Assembly: GCA_017306415.1 (NCBI GenBank)
Contig: JAFKIL010000005.1
Span: 175,500-239,499, forward strand
DNA from: Microbacterium sp.
GTDB lineage: Bacteria; Actinomycetota; Actinomycetes; Actinomycetales; Microbacteriaceae
DNA: 64,000 nt
Reading direction: 5' to 3'
Shown here: one piece after another, positions 55,101-63,004 of the stretch
How the letters are laid out: every line of letters begins with the position of its first letter
Numbering within the stretch: position 1 is the first letter of the stretch
Made by a program: the position numbers and the translations under genes
Notes under the pieces: model-generated
Database searches by the model: none
Told to the model about the DNA's origin: nothing
What the model saw: only the letters and a program-made list of their open reading frames with translations

Positions 55101-55328
55101 CGACTTGCGCGAGAGCTCGAGCAGGCTAACAAGCGACAGCCAGCGCTGGCGCACAACATCGTCGCGCTCGAGGACCGTGTCGAGGCACTGGAGCACGAGC
55201 GTCGAATGCGGGACGGCCTTCCCGCGCCATTGCAGGCTGCGGAAGAGCGAGTTCGCTCCCGGGCTGCATCCATTGGTTCGACCGACGCGGAGAGTAGTGT
55301 GCCGACATGTGCGCACGGTTCGCGATGA
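52149..55328 (+). CDS. MobF-type relaxase with RecD-like helicase domain
   Basis: This 1,059-residue TrwC/TraI-like protein nicks and unwinds DNA for transfer. The relaxase part (residues 1-300) has the metal-binding HIHRH triad at 177-181 (DPHIHRHLWLN). The helicase part has Walker A GPAGTGKTT near residue 486, IVVDEAGMVDL (Walker B) and VHGIQGETTDASVVG. The N-terminal Tyr pair of typical MobF proteins is absent: only Tyr23 and Tyr45 occur in the first 100 residues. The GTG at 52,149 is six bases after TACTCT and gives MRGG, the typical start. The C-terminus is helical and may be shortened. No type IV secretion genes are nearby. Confidence 0.85.
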   Translation: MRGGLERWKRGVESQGVRQAIAYALKGTCDSHLRSVTGVDALADYSDIAGQEVARFMVTDGEITTDVLNEAQLRRWVDGHEPESDAARGRELRSPQADLILDGTINAPKSFSVAALINDDLAVEFEALQDRLRDRIMVTWQRELNARRGAGGKIREALSRVEVVELQHRRSRALDPHIHRHLWLNVNVLGWDGRWSNIDSRVAMKLHTVVNAEGELAARTDPAWVAALARNGFTIGDDGEIAELACAVRPLSRRSNQIEANRARLIAQWQEDHSGQHPDRDVLTHIDRQAWALQRPNKPGTLDEGEWQALVRGELEAIDPSLLCARGAVVPRSQSVDSLDRDLLAAMAIVDADHRSAACGGRFSMFDVRAGAMRAIAASGVTADRAELDEPIRDVVDRALAFTVDLLEGEGSRPDHIKGFMAADTAKLKAELAVRFDALTIAGAPASEEAIALAAAVLPEGIAMDTAQRDAAAAIAGTDRLVSVTGPAGTGKTTMLKTARAALQAAGRRMVIVAPTKKGASVAGRETGAAASSLHALLADHGWRWGHDAAGDEVWTRLAIGEADPATGVVYEGPRRFALGAGDRIVVDEAGMVDLHTANALAVLAGETGVGLAMVGDHLQAMPVGHSGAMACLTRRATAVVELTSVHRFRDPEYAALSLRLREPGSRADALDVAAELDQRGLVRRVADATDARDAMVDAFFEWSARHKRVALVTGTNEEADAINEAIQQRRVEAGQLSLHRIAVGQGEQRLLEGDVVQTRRNDRHTGVENRALWIIRHITGDEIELESVTAERDVRRVSHDYAGEHMHLAYASTVHGIQGETTDASVVGPGVDASGLYVGMTRGRVHNEVITIARTSAAAREQIADAMARGIPEVSIDESIRAARTELGRAARDPDASAPNVTPRWNDRMRRPFGAELRLDRILADTMNELDRARHANTSDRAFISRAGAALLLLATTIASHDARAHARHGASDADTAPVSQQQRLARELEQANKRQPALAHNIVALEDRVEALEHERRMRDGLPAPLQAAEERVRSRAASIGSTDAESSVPTCAHGSR

Positions 55329-55503
55329 ACAAGGATCTGAGAATCGTTCATCCGATGCAACCAACCGGCGGTCAAGGGGTATCGGGCTGGGGGCTTGATG
55401 GTGCTCGGCACTCTGTGTGTTGAGGCTAATGTCAGCGCGGAACCAAGCAAGCTTGGAACTCATCGACCTGGTCGGAGGTGGGCTGGCCGCCGTGTGATCT
55501 CTT

Positions 55504-56118
55504 TTAGGCCGACAGCGCGCGGCGCATCATGTCGATGAGCGCATGAACTTCGGCGGCGAGCTCAGGCTCTGTGAGGGGTCGGACGATGAGCCAGGTGTCC
55601 ATTGCCTGTCCCATGCCGAGGGCAACGGCGATGAGGAAGTCTGAGGGAAGGTCGGTGCGGATCGCGCCGATCCGCTGCCCGGCGGTGATCGTTTGTGTGA
55701 GCCAGGGGAGGGTGGCTTGCTCGGCGTCGTGTTGCGCTTCGCGTAAGGCTGGGGAGGCGGCACTGGTCAGCCAGTCGCGCAGGAGCGCAGCGGTCTGGGG
55801 TGTCGCGATGAGGAGTCGCATCAGCCGGAGGTAGTGTCCTTCGATGGTGTTCCAGAACGCGTCGGCGTCAGTGGCCTCAGGAACGGGGAGCGGCCCGTCC
55901 TGGAAGAGACGTTCGACCTGTCTGCGGAGGACGTCAGCGTAGAGGTCTTCTTTGCTGTCGAAGTAGTAATACATCGAGCCTTTGGAAACGCCCGTCTCGG
56001 CGATGATCCGGTTCAGCGACGCCCTGGCGAACCCGTGCGCGGAGAACTCGTCGAGGGCCGCGTTGAGGATGGCTTCCTGTCGTTCGCTGGGGAGTGCGTG
56101 GAATCGGGGGCGCGGCAC
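55504..56118 (-). CDS. TetR-family transcriptional regulator
   Basis: This 204-residue protein has an N-terminal TetR helix-turn-helix (ILNAALDEFSAHGFARASLNRIIAETGVSKGSMYYYFDSKEDLYADVL) and a helical ligand-binding domain. It lies five bases after the monooxygenase stop on the same strand, and so is probably co-transcribed and regulates it, a common arrangement. I chose GTG 56,118; a TTG at 56,127 overlaps the upstream stop (TTGA) and is equally possible. The ligand is unknown. Confidence 0.9.
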   Translation of the reverse strand: MPRPRFHALPSERQEAILNAALDEFSAHGFARASLNRIIAETGVSKGSMYYYFDSKEDLYADVLRRQVERLFQDGPLPVPEATDADAFWNTIEGHYLRLMRLLIATPQTAALLRDWLTSAASPALREAQHDAEQATLPWLTQTITAGQRIGAIRTDLPSDFLIAVALGMGQAMDTWLIVRPLTEPELAAEVHALIDMMRRALSA

Positions 56119-56123
56119 AGGCG

Positions 56124-57305
56124 TCAACCGACCGGGACCGGAGGGAGGCGAATAGGGTCGACCAGGCTCCGCCCCATGGCCGCGTTTGCGATCGGCGGGA
56201 TCACCATGAGGCCGACGATGGCGTTTCGCAGCAGCAGTTGCATGCGGTTGCGGGGGGCGAACGCGGCACCCATCCGGGTCGCGGCGTCCTGCTTGCCGCG
56301 CACGAGCTGCGCCAGTCGCCGCTCGTATCCGGCGAACGCCGCCCGGTGATCGCCGTGCGCTTCGTGCAACTCGCAGGCCAGGATGTACGCCTCGATCATC
56401 GCCAGCGCGGAACCTTGCCCGGCCAGCAGCGAGGGCGCCGCCGCAGCGTCGCCGATCAGCGCGATGCGGCCACTCGACCACGACGGCATCCGGATCTGGC
56501 TCGCCCGGTCCAGATAGAAGGTACGCGCCTGCGGCATCTGCTCAAGGATCGTCGGGACCTCCCAGCCGACGTCGCACATCCGCCGCCGCAAGAGCTCCTG
56601 CTGGGCGACCCCGTCGTCCACGGGCACCTCGCCGTCGTAGCGGAACATGAAGCAGAACATCGTCGCGTCATCGTGCAGCGCGAGACGCAGCACCTGATCA
56701 CCCACCTCGGTGTGCATGACCGCGACCAACTCGTCGCGCGGGCGATATCCCACCACGTCGAAGGCGGCGACGGTGATGCCCAGATACCGTTCGAACTCCT
56801 CGTCCGGACCGAACGCCAGCTTCCGCACCCGCGAATGCAACCCATCCGCGCCGACGACGAGGTCGAACTCGCGCGGCGCCGCATGCTCGAACTCGACATG
56901 AACCCGGTCGCGGTCCTCGTGCAGTGCGGTCACCGTATCGCCGAAAACTACCTCCACGTTGCCGTCTGCGGCGTCGTAGGCGGCACGGGACAGATCGGAA
57001 CGTCCGATCGTGACGAACCGACCGCCGCTGATACCGATCACGTGCCGCGGGTCGAAGTGGGCGATCCGTCGGCCAGCGCTGGAAACTTCACGAGCTTCGC
57101 GGACCACGTAGCCCTCGTCCATCAACCGCGGCACGATCCCCATCCGGTCCGCGACATCGAACCCCGCGCCCCAGAAGTCCACGACATAGCCGCCCTCCCG
57201 CAGGTGTGGAGCGTGCTCGACGAGCGTGACCTCGTGCCCGAACCTCTGCAACCAGTACGCGAGCGTGGGACCCGCAATCCCTGCACCAACGATCAAGACA
57301 CGCAT
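56124..57305 (-). CDS. FAD-dependent monooxygenase (TetX/UbiH-like)
   Basis: This 393-residue flavoprotein has the N-terminal FAD site MRVLIVGAGIAGPTLAYWLQRFGHEVTLVE, the DG motif DLVVGADGLHSRVR, and the GD motif GRIALIGDAAAAPSLLAGQGSALAMIEAY. It has the length of TetX, rifampicin or aromatic-compound hydroxylases; the particular substrate is unclear. GAAGG lies six bases before the ATG. The adjacent TetR-type regulator suggests induction by the substrate. It could give resistance to a drug such as a tetracycline, but no specific residue proves it. Confidence 0.88.
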   Translation of the reverse strand: MRVLIVGAGIAGPTLAYWLQRFGHEVTLVEHAPHLREGGYVVDFWGAGFDVADRMGIVPRLMDEGYVVREAREVSSAGRRIAHFDPRHVIGISGGRFVTIGRSDLSRAAYDAADGNVEVVFGDTVTALHEDRDRVHVEFEHAAPREFDLVVGADGLHSRVRKLAFGPDEEFERYLGITVAAFDVVGYRPRDELVAVMHTEVGDQVLRLALHDDATMFCFMFRYDGEVPVDDGVAQQELLRRRMCDVGWEVPTILEQMPQARTFYLDRASQIRMPSWSSGRIALIGDAAAAPSLLAGQGSALAMIEAYILACELHEAHGDHRAAFAGYERRLAQLVRGKQDAATRMGAAFAPRNRMQLLLRNAIVGLMVIPPIANAAMGRSLVDPIRLPPVPVG

Positions 57306-57409
57306 GAGCACCTTCTTAGACTGACAGTTCGACCGGTGGTCCAATTTTCTCACTCGGATGACGCTTGCACAATGGCCGATCTGCGTGGGGGCGTGCCCAC
57401 TGACACGTG

Positions 57410-58807
57410 TCAGGCAGCGGAGGGGTCGTTGCCTCCGCCGAGGAGGTGTCGGTACTGCCGGTCTTGGAGCTTTTCGATATCTTGGCCCCGGCGGAGGAGC
57501 TTGGTGGTGTAGATGGTGCCGTAGGCCACGGACCGGGACACGACGGTCGCGAGTGCACTGGTGAGCATGATCGGTAGGACGAGGGACATGTCACCCGTCA
57601 TCTCCACGACGGAGGCGAACGCGGTGAGAGGCGCACGGGTGCCGGACGCGAACACGCCGCCCATGCCGATCGCGGCGTACACGGCGGGGTCGCCGGCGGC
57701 ATTTCCGAAGAGCTGGTGGACGACGAGGCCGTAGGCGGTGCCCAGCATGAGCCCAATGAACAGGGACGGTGCGAACACGCCGCCGGATCCGCCGATGCCG
57801 AGGGTGAGGGAGGTGGCGACGATCTTTGCGAGGGCGAAGAACAGCAGCAGCCAGAATCCGTAGTCGCCGTGCAGGGCCTGGAACATGACGGGGTAGCCGA
57901 CGCCGTACATTTGCGGCACTGCGAGGAGGAGGAGTCCGAGGAGGATGCCGCCGACGGCAGGTCGCGCCCATTCCGGGCGTCCCGCCCAAACCTTGTCGCA
58001 GAGGTCCTCGATGGCGTAGAGGACGTACCGGAACAGTTGTCCCACGAGGGCGGCGATGACGGCGAGCAGGGCGACGAGGGCGAAGTCGGCAGTGTGACCG
58101 AGTGTCGCGTTGTGGGGAAACCCGGTGAGGAACGCGTCGGTGCCGAGTATCGGCCGCACGACGGCGTCGGCGACCATCGCGGAAAGCATGATGGCGAACA
58201 GCGACCCGGCCGAGATCTCACGGAGGATGATCTCCGCGCCGAAGAACACCCCGGTGATCGGGGCGTTGAACGTCGCAGCGATGCCGCCAGCAGCCCCGCA
58301 TGCGACCAGGATCCGCAGCCGGCCTGCGGGTTGCCGGGTGCCCTGTCCGATCGTTGAGGCGAGGGCGGCGCCGATCTGCACGATGGGGCCCTCGCGGCCG
58401 ACGGAGCCGCCGGTGCCGATGGTGAGGGCGGAGGCGAGAGCCTTCACGATCGCGACCCGCGGCCGGATCCTTCCGCCGCCTTCGGCGACGGCGACCATGA
58501 CCTCGGGCACGCCGTGGCCACGGGCTTCCCGCGCCCACCGGTACACCATCGGGCCATAGATGAGGCCGCCGATCACGGGGATGACGACGTAGAACCCGAG
58601 ACCGAGCCATGGTAGGTGATCGCTGGGTACGCGCCCATCTTGGCCGAACTCTACGTGCCCGGTGACGAGCCAGGTGATCCCATAGACGAGCCCTCGGAAC
58701 AGCAGCGCTCCCACGCCGGCACCGAGGCCGACGATGAGGGCGAGGGAGAACAGGCCGTACCGGTTCTTCCGCAACCACCGGGACGAGTGGCCTATCATTG
58801 CTGTCAC
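57410..58807 (-). CDS. ClC-family chloride channel/transporter
   Basis: This 465-residue membrane protein moves Cl- (probably in exchange for H+). It has the ClC core: GHGVPEV in the first selectivity segment, GTGGSVGREGPIVQIGAAL with the gating Glu, and GIGGSGGVFAPSL in the third segment. About twelve membrane helices are present and there is no C-terminal CBS domain. The GTG at 58,807 lies six bases after TACAAT on this strand, so I prefer it to the upstream ATG at 58,828, which lies in the operator. It is divergent from the MarR gene. Confidence 0.92.
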   Translation of the reverse strand: MTAMIGHSSRWLRKNRYGLFSLALIVGLGAGVGALLFRGLVYGITWLVTGHVEFGQDGRVPSDHLPWLGLGFYVVIPVIGGLIYGPMVYRWAREARGHGVPEVMVAVAEGGGRIRPRVAIVKALASALTIGTGGSVGREGPIVQIGAALASTIGQGTRQPAGRLRILVACGAAGGIAATFNAPITGVFFGAEIILREISAGSLFAIMLSAMVADAVVRPILGTDAFLTGFPHNATLGHTADFALVALLAVIAALVGQLFRYVLYAIEDLCDKVWAGRPEWARPAVGGILLGLLLLAVPQMYGVGYPVMFQALHGDYGFWLLLFFALAKIVATSLTLGIGGSGGVFAPSLFIGLMLGTAYGLVVHQLFGNAAGDPAVYAAIGMGGVFASGTRAPLTAFASVVEMTGDMSLVLPIMLTSALATVVSRSVAYGTIYTTKLLRRGQDIEKLQDRQYRHLLGGGNDPSAA

Positions 58808-58814
58808 GCAAGCA

Positions 58815-58846
58815 TTGTATTCATGCAACCGTTGGTTTCATACAAT
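58815..58846. promoter_or_regulatory. Divergent leaderless promoters with paired MarR-type operators
   Basis: Two 14-bp pseudo-palindromes TTGTATTCATGCAA (58,815-58,828) and TTGGTTTCATACAA (58,832-58,845) lie between clc and marR, centred 17 bp apart. The TACAAT -10 of each gene lies inside one operator: 58,841-58,846 on the plus strand for marR, and 58,820-58,815 on the minus strand for clc. One bound dimer per site would block both genes. The TTGYAT...ATRCAA form is typical of MarR boxes. Confidence 0.7.
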
Positions 58847-58852
58847 CAACGC

Positions 58853-59341
58853 GTGGGAGCGAGGAGTGACGTGAGCAAGGGTGACGAGATGCGGCCGGCG
58901 ACCGATGCGACCGTGACGGCCTCTCGTGCCCTGCTGGGGATCATCGCCCGGTCGATGCTGCCCGCACTCGAGGACGTTTCGCTGCCGCAGTTCCGGGTGC
59001 TCGTACTGCTGTCCTCAGCCGGCCCACTGCGGATGGGCGCACTGGCCGAGCGCCTCGGCGTGACGGTGTCGACGTTCAGTCGCACCGCGGACCGGCTGGT
59101 CACGGGAGGCTGGGCGGTTCGCGAAGACAACCCGGGCAATCGGCGCGAAGTCATCCTCGCCCCCAGCGATAAGGGGCTGGGGCTGGTGGCGTCCGTGACC
59201 GATCACCGACGTCAGCTCATCGAAGGCGTGCTCAAGAGCATGACGCCCGCACAGCGGGATCAGCTCGTCGATTCCTTGCGTGCGTTCACGGATGCGGCGG
59301 ATGAGCCCTCCGTGGCCGAACTGTTGATCCTCGGGCTGTGA
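58853..59341 (+). CDS. MarR-family transcriptional regulator
   Basis: This 162-residue winged-helix repressor has SLPQFRVLVLLSSAGPLRMGALAERLGVTVSTFSRTADRLVTGGWAVREDNPGNRREVILAPSDKGLGLV, with HTH and wing at residues 50-105. The GTG start is six bases after TACAAT (leaderless); a second GTG at 58,871 is possible. It probably controls itself, clc, and the following CtaG-CcdA-SCO operon, whose first gene overlaps its stop by one base. The ligand is unknown; a copper- or redox-related signal is an inference from the operon. Confidence 0.9.
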   Translation: MGARSDVSKGDEMRPATDATVTASRALLGIIARSMLPALEDVSLPQFRVLVLLSSAGPLRMGALAERLGVTVSTFSRTADRLVTGGWAVREDNPGNRREVILAPSDKGLGLVASVTDHRRQLIEGVLKSMTPAQRDQLVDSLRAFTDAADEPSVAELLILGL

Positions 59342-60372
59342 TGCTCGCGCTGCTGTCGAACATGCCGATGCCGCCGACTGCGGGCGCGGCACACATGACG
59401 GGCGTGATGTGGATGCCCACCCGCCCGCTGACGGTCTCGCGGCTGTTCGTCGTGCACCCGCAGCCGGTCCCGATCCTGCCCGCCCTCGGTCTCGCCCTCC
59501 TGGCCGCATATCTCGTCGGGGTCGTCGTGCTGATGCGACGCGGGGATGCCTGGCCGCCGTTGCGGAGCGTGTGCTGGCTGCTCGGTGTCGCGACGCTCGA
59601 GCTGATGACCGCGACCGGGTTCGACGGGTACGGCATGGAGCTGTTCAGCATCCACATGATTCAGCACATGACCCTCTCGATGCTCACTCCGATCCTGCTG
59701 TGCCTGGGCGCCCCGGTGACTCTGCTGCTGCGGGCGCTGTCCGGCCGCGGGACGGCACGGCGACGGGTGCGGGGCGGCATCCTGCGGGTGCTGCACTCCA
59801 CGCCTGCGGCCGTGATCGCGAACCCGATCGTGACGGGGATCCTGTTCCTGTTCAGCCTGTACGCGCTCTACTTCACTCCGCTGTTCGACGTGCTGATGAG
59901 CACGATGTGGGGCCACAACCTGATGCTCATCCACTTCCTCATGATCGGGTCGCTGTACTTCTGGGGCATCGTCGGGGTGGATCCGTCGCCACGTCGCGGC
60001 AACGGGCTGATGGGACGGGCCGGCGGGCCGGTCGGCCGGATCGCGGAGATGGCGGTCCCGGTCCCGTTCCACGCGTTCTTCGGTGTCGTGCTCATGATGG
60101 CGAGCACGGTGATGGTGTCCTACTACGCGGCGCCGATGCCGGCGATGGATGCGGCGGCGCTGAGCGATCAGCAGACAGCAGGCGGCATCGCCTGGGGGTT
60201 CACGGAGCTTCCCAGGCTGCTGGTGCTGCTGGTGCTGTTCCTGCAGTGGCAGCGCAGCGACGCGCGGCGCACTGCTGCGGCCGAACGGCACGCCGCCCGG
60301 TTCGGGGACGTGGAGCTCGACGAGTACAACGCGAGACTCCAGGATCTGGCACGCCGGGACGCCGCACGATGA
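59341..60372 (+). CDS. Cytochrome c oxidase assembly protein of the CtaG/Caa3 family
   Basis: This 343-residue membrane protein has about seven helices and the conserved His residues of CtaG_Caa3: SIHMIQHMTLSMLTPILLCLGAP, LMSTMWGHNLMLIHFLMIGSLYFWGIVGVDP and VPVPFHAFFGVVLM. These are likely copper or heme ligands. It supports caa3/aa3 oxidase assembly or copper transport. It starts at ATG 59,341, sharing one base with the MarR stop. It overlaps CcdA by four bases (ATGA). Confidence 0.88.
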   Translation: MLALLSNMPMPPTAGAAHMTGVMWMPTRPLTVSRLFVVHPQPVPILPALGLALLAAYLVGVVVLMRRGDAWPPLRSVCWLLGVATLELMTATGFDGYGMELFSIHMIQHMTLSMLTPILLCLGAPVTLLLRALSGRGTARRRVRGGILRVLHSTPAAVIANPIVTGILFLFSLYALYFTPLFDVLMSTMWGHNLMLIHFLMIGSLYFWGIVGVDPSPRRGNGLMGRAGGPVGRIAEMAVPVPFHAFFGVVLMMASTVMVSYYAAPMPAMDAAALSDQQTAGGIAWGFTELPRLLVLLVLFLQWQRSDARRTAAAERHAARFGDVELDEYNARLQDLARRDAAR

Positions 60373-61235
60373 CCACAGGGTCCGTTGTGGGATACGCGTT
60401 CATGCTCGGCATGATCGGCCTGCTCAACCCGTGCGGATTCCCCCTGCTTCCCATCTACCTCACCGCGTTCGTCGGCGACCGCGATCGACACCGCGTGACG
60501 CGAGCCCTGTCCGGCATCCGCGCCGGCGGAGCGGTCACGCTCGGATTCCTCGCCGTGTTCGCGACAGCGGGACTGCTCGCCGGGTCCGTGCACGCGATCC
60601 TGCTGAGCATCGCGCCGTGGGCGATGATCGGCGTCGGTGTCATCATCATGGCCCTCGGCGTCCTGGGTGCGCTCGGTAAGGCGCTGCCCATGCACGTGAC
60701 GACCCGGTTCCGGACGGGGCGGGGATTCGTCGCGATGACGGGCTTCGGGGTGGCGTACGCCGTCGGATCGCTCAGCTGCTCCCTGCCGGTGTTCATCGCC
60801 GCGATCGGCGGGGCGCTCGGCTCCGGCTCCGCTGTGCTCGTCGCGGCCGTGGTGGTCGCGTACGGCCTCGGGTTGGGACTGTTCGCGACCGTTCTCGCGG
60901 TCGCCGCGTCGCTGGCCGACGCCACGGTGTTCCACTCGCTGCGCCCGGTCATGGCCGCGCTTCCGCGCGCCGCCGGCGCGCTGTGCGTCCTGGTCGGCTT
61001 CTACCTGGTCGGCTATTGGACCGCACAGCTTGGGGGCCCGGACCTCGTCGGCCCGGTCACCGTCGTCCTCGACGGGGCGCAGGGACTGCTGGCCTCCATG
61101 GTCGAGAGCGCGTGGCTGCCACTCGGGGCGGTCCTCGTCGTGATCGTGCTCGTCGCCCTCGTCATCGGCGCCCGACGCAGGAATCCGGGAGAAACGATGT
61201 CGGCAGCGCCCCGCCGCCGGAAGGGATCTTTGTGA
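60369..61235 (+). CDS. Cytochrome c biogenesis protein of the CcdA/DsbD family
   Basis: This 288-residue six-helix thiol-electron carrier has the two membrane cysteines of CcdA: Cys22 in LLNPCGFPLLP and a second Cys near residue 137 in GSLSCSLPVF. It moves electrons from cytoplasmic thioredoxin to periplasmic (outer-face) thioredoxin-like proteins such as the next gene's product. ATG overlaps the CtaG-family stop by four bases; its own stop overlaps the SCO-TlpA start by four. Confidence 0.9.
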   Translation: MTTGSVVGYAFMLGMIGLLNPCGFPLLPIYLTAFVGDRDRHRVTRALSGIRAGGAVTLGFLAVFATAGLLAGSVHAILLSIAPWAMIGVGVIIMALGVLGALGKALPMHVTTRFRTGRGFVAMTGFGVAYAVGSLSCSLPVFIAAIGGALGSGSAVLVAAVVVAYGLGLGLFATVLAVAASLADATVFHSLRPVMAALPRAAGALCVLVGFYLVGYWTAQLGGPDLVGPVTVVLDGAQGLLASMVESAWLPLGAVLVVIVLVALVIGARRRNPGETMSAAPRRRKGSL

Positions 61236-62446
61236 GTTCAGCTGACAACCGTGACCGCGGCAATGCCGGAGTCCCCGGCTGGGTGCTGTGGGTGTCGTCC
61301 GCCGCACTGCTCGTCGTGGTCGCCCTGCTGGTCGTGATCGGAGTCGCGGACGCCCGCCCCACCGTCGCGCCCGCCGCGACGGGTGCGGTACCGGCGGGAC
61401 TCAACCAGGCCACCGCCGACCTGCTCGGGGTCTCGCCCACCGCCACCGACCCCGTGACCGCGCCCAGCTACCGGTTCACCGACCAGTATGGGCGGGTCGT
61501 CGACGGCCGTGCACTGCGCGGCCGTGTCGTCGTTCTGACGTTCAACGACGACCGGTGCCTGGACCAGTGCGCGATGCTGGCGGACGACATCATCGCCGCC
61601 GACCACGACCTGACCGACGCCGCTCGAGCGCGCATCGCGTTCGTGTCGATCAACGCGAACCCGTACTACCCGGGCGTCGCAGACGTGAAGACCTGGTCCG
61701 ACCAGCACGGCCTCGATGCCCTGCCGAACTGGTACTTTCTCAACGGCACCCCCACCCAGCTGGCCGCCGCCGCCCACGCCTACGAAGTCCCCATCCAACT
61801 CGACCCGGGCAGCCGATCCGTGTCGCACGGCAGCCAGATCTTCGTCATCGACCCCGCCGGCCGCATCGTGGAGCAGGCGGCCTTCGGTGCCGAATCCGCG
61901 GACACTATCCCGTTCGGGCACGGCCTGGCAGCCCTCGCCAACGACGCACTCCCCGCCGGTCAGCGGGGTCCTGTCGGCGGCACCAACCTGACGGATGTCA
62001 TCGCCGGCGGAACCGACATCGGCGACACCCCGGCCCCAGTGACCGGGCCTGCACTCACCGGCGCAGGCACGACGAGCGCCGCCACACGAGGGCAGTACAC
62101 GGTCATCGACTTCTGGTCATCTACGTGTACGGCCTGCAACCTCCAGCTGCCCGACGACCAAGCCGAAGCGAACGCCCTCGGCAAGACTGTCGCGTTCCTC
62201 GGCGTCGACGTCGCCGACGACCAAGCCAACGGCAGCGCGGCACTGGCACGCGACCGCGTCACACTTCCGACCCTGCGGGACCCCGACGGCACCGAAGCTG
62301 CCCGCTTCCAGGTCAGCGAACTGCCGTACACCGTCATCCTGTCTCCGACCGGAACCGTATTGGTCCGGCACCCTGGTCTATTCACGACCGAGGAGCTCGA
62401 CTATGTCCTGCACAGCCTCGACACCGCGCTACCCCCGGCAGCGTGA
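61232..62446 (+). CDS. Fusion of SCO1/SenC-like and TlpA/ResA-like thioredoxin domains
   Basis: This 404-residue membrane-anchored protein has an N-terminal helix (residues 17-38) and two thioredoxin-fold domains. The first is SCO1-like: C109-x3-C113 in DDRCLDQC with a His in SVSHGSQIFVIDP, the copper-binding triad of cytochrome oxidase assembly factors. The second is TlpA-like with the C299-x-x-C302 redox motif (STCTAC). CcdA upstream would reduce both, and CtaG-like protein acts on the same oxidase. GTG overlaps the CcdA stop; GGAAGGG lies upstream. Such SCO-TlpA fusions are unusual. Confidence 0.88.
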   Translation: MSSADNRDRGNAGVPGWVLWVSSAALLVVVALLVVIGVADARPTVAPAATGAVPAGLNQATADLLGVSPTATDPVTAPSYRFTDQYGRVVDGRALRGRVVVLTFNDDRCLDQCAMLADDIIAADHDLTDAARARIAFVSINANPYYPGVADVKTWSDQHGLDALPNWYFLNGTPTQLAAAAHAYEVPIQLDPGSRSVSHGSQIFVIDPAGRIVEQAAFGAESADTIPFGHGLAALANDALPAGQRGPVGGTNLTDVIAGGTDIGDTPAPVTGPALTGAGTTSAATRGQYTVIDFWSSTCTACNLQLPDDQAEANALGKTVAFLGVDVADDQANGSAALARDRVTLPTLRDPDGTEAARFQVSELPYTVILSPTGTVLVRHPGLFTTEELDYVLHSLDTALPPAA

Positions 62447-62515
62447 CTCAAGCCGCCGCGGACAAGAGATAGGCAGCGCCCACGCATGATCGTCGTCAGA
62501 GAGGAAGGACCCACG

Positions 62516-62980
62516 ATGCCGGGATGGCTCAAGCGCCTGCTCAGCGCACCCAACGCCTTCTACGCGTGGGGGCTCGGGCGCATCTTCGGACACCGATTCC
62601 TGCAACTCACCCACACCGGGCGTAAGACCGGCAAGGAGTATCGCGTCGTCGTCGAGGTCGTGAAGTACGACCGGACAACCGGTGAGGCGATCGTCATGTC
62701 CGGCTTCGGACGGCGCAGCGGGTGGTTCCGCAACGTCAGCGCCGGCACGCCCACGTGGGTCGACTTCGGCCACGGACGTGTGCGCGCCGACCACCGCGTC
62801 CTGGACACCGAAGAAGCCGCCCAAACACTCCACGACTACGAACACCGCATGCGGATTGCGATGCCCCTCGTCCGATCCGCGCTCGGGCGGCTGGCCGGCT
62901 TCACCTACCGCGACGCCGACGCCGACCGGCGACGCCTCGTCCAAATCCTCCCTCTCACCGCCTTCACCCCCCATCACTGA
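62516..62980 (+). CDS. Deazaflavin-dependent nitroreductase family protein (DUF385)
   Basis: This 154-residue split beta-barrel protein has FLQLTHTGRKTGKEYRVVVEVVKYDRTTGEAIVMSGFGRRSGWFRNVSAGT, the signature of the F420-binding Ddn/DUF385 family. The TGRKTG and W-RN motifs contact the cofactor. It could reduce quinones or nitro compounds. GGAAGGA precedes the ATG at 62,516; an in-frame ATG at 62,486 is less likely. It follows the copper/cytochrome operon after about 70 bases. Confidence 0.88.
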   Translation: MPGWLKRLLSAPNAFYAWGLGRIFGHRFLQLTHTGRKTGKEYRVVVEVVKYDRTTGEAIVMSGFGRRSGWFRNVSAGTPTWVDFGHGRVRADHRVLDTEEAAQTLHDYEHRMRIAMPLVRSALGRLAGFTYRDADADRRRLVQILPLTAFTPHH

Positions 62981-63004
62981 GACGCGATCTCCAGGAATGG
63001 CGCG

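Noticed and set aside
52149-55328. Self-transmissible conjugative element
   Set aside because: No TraG/VirD4 coupling protein, VirB-type ATPases or transfer membrane proteins were found in the window; only the relaxase is present.
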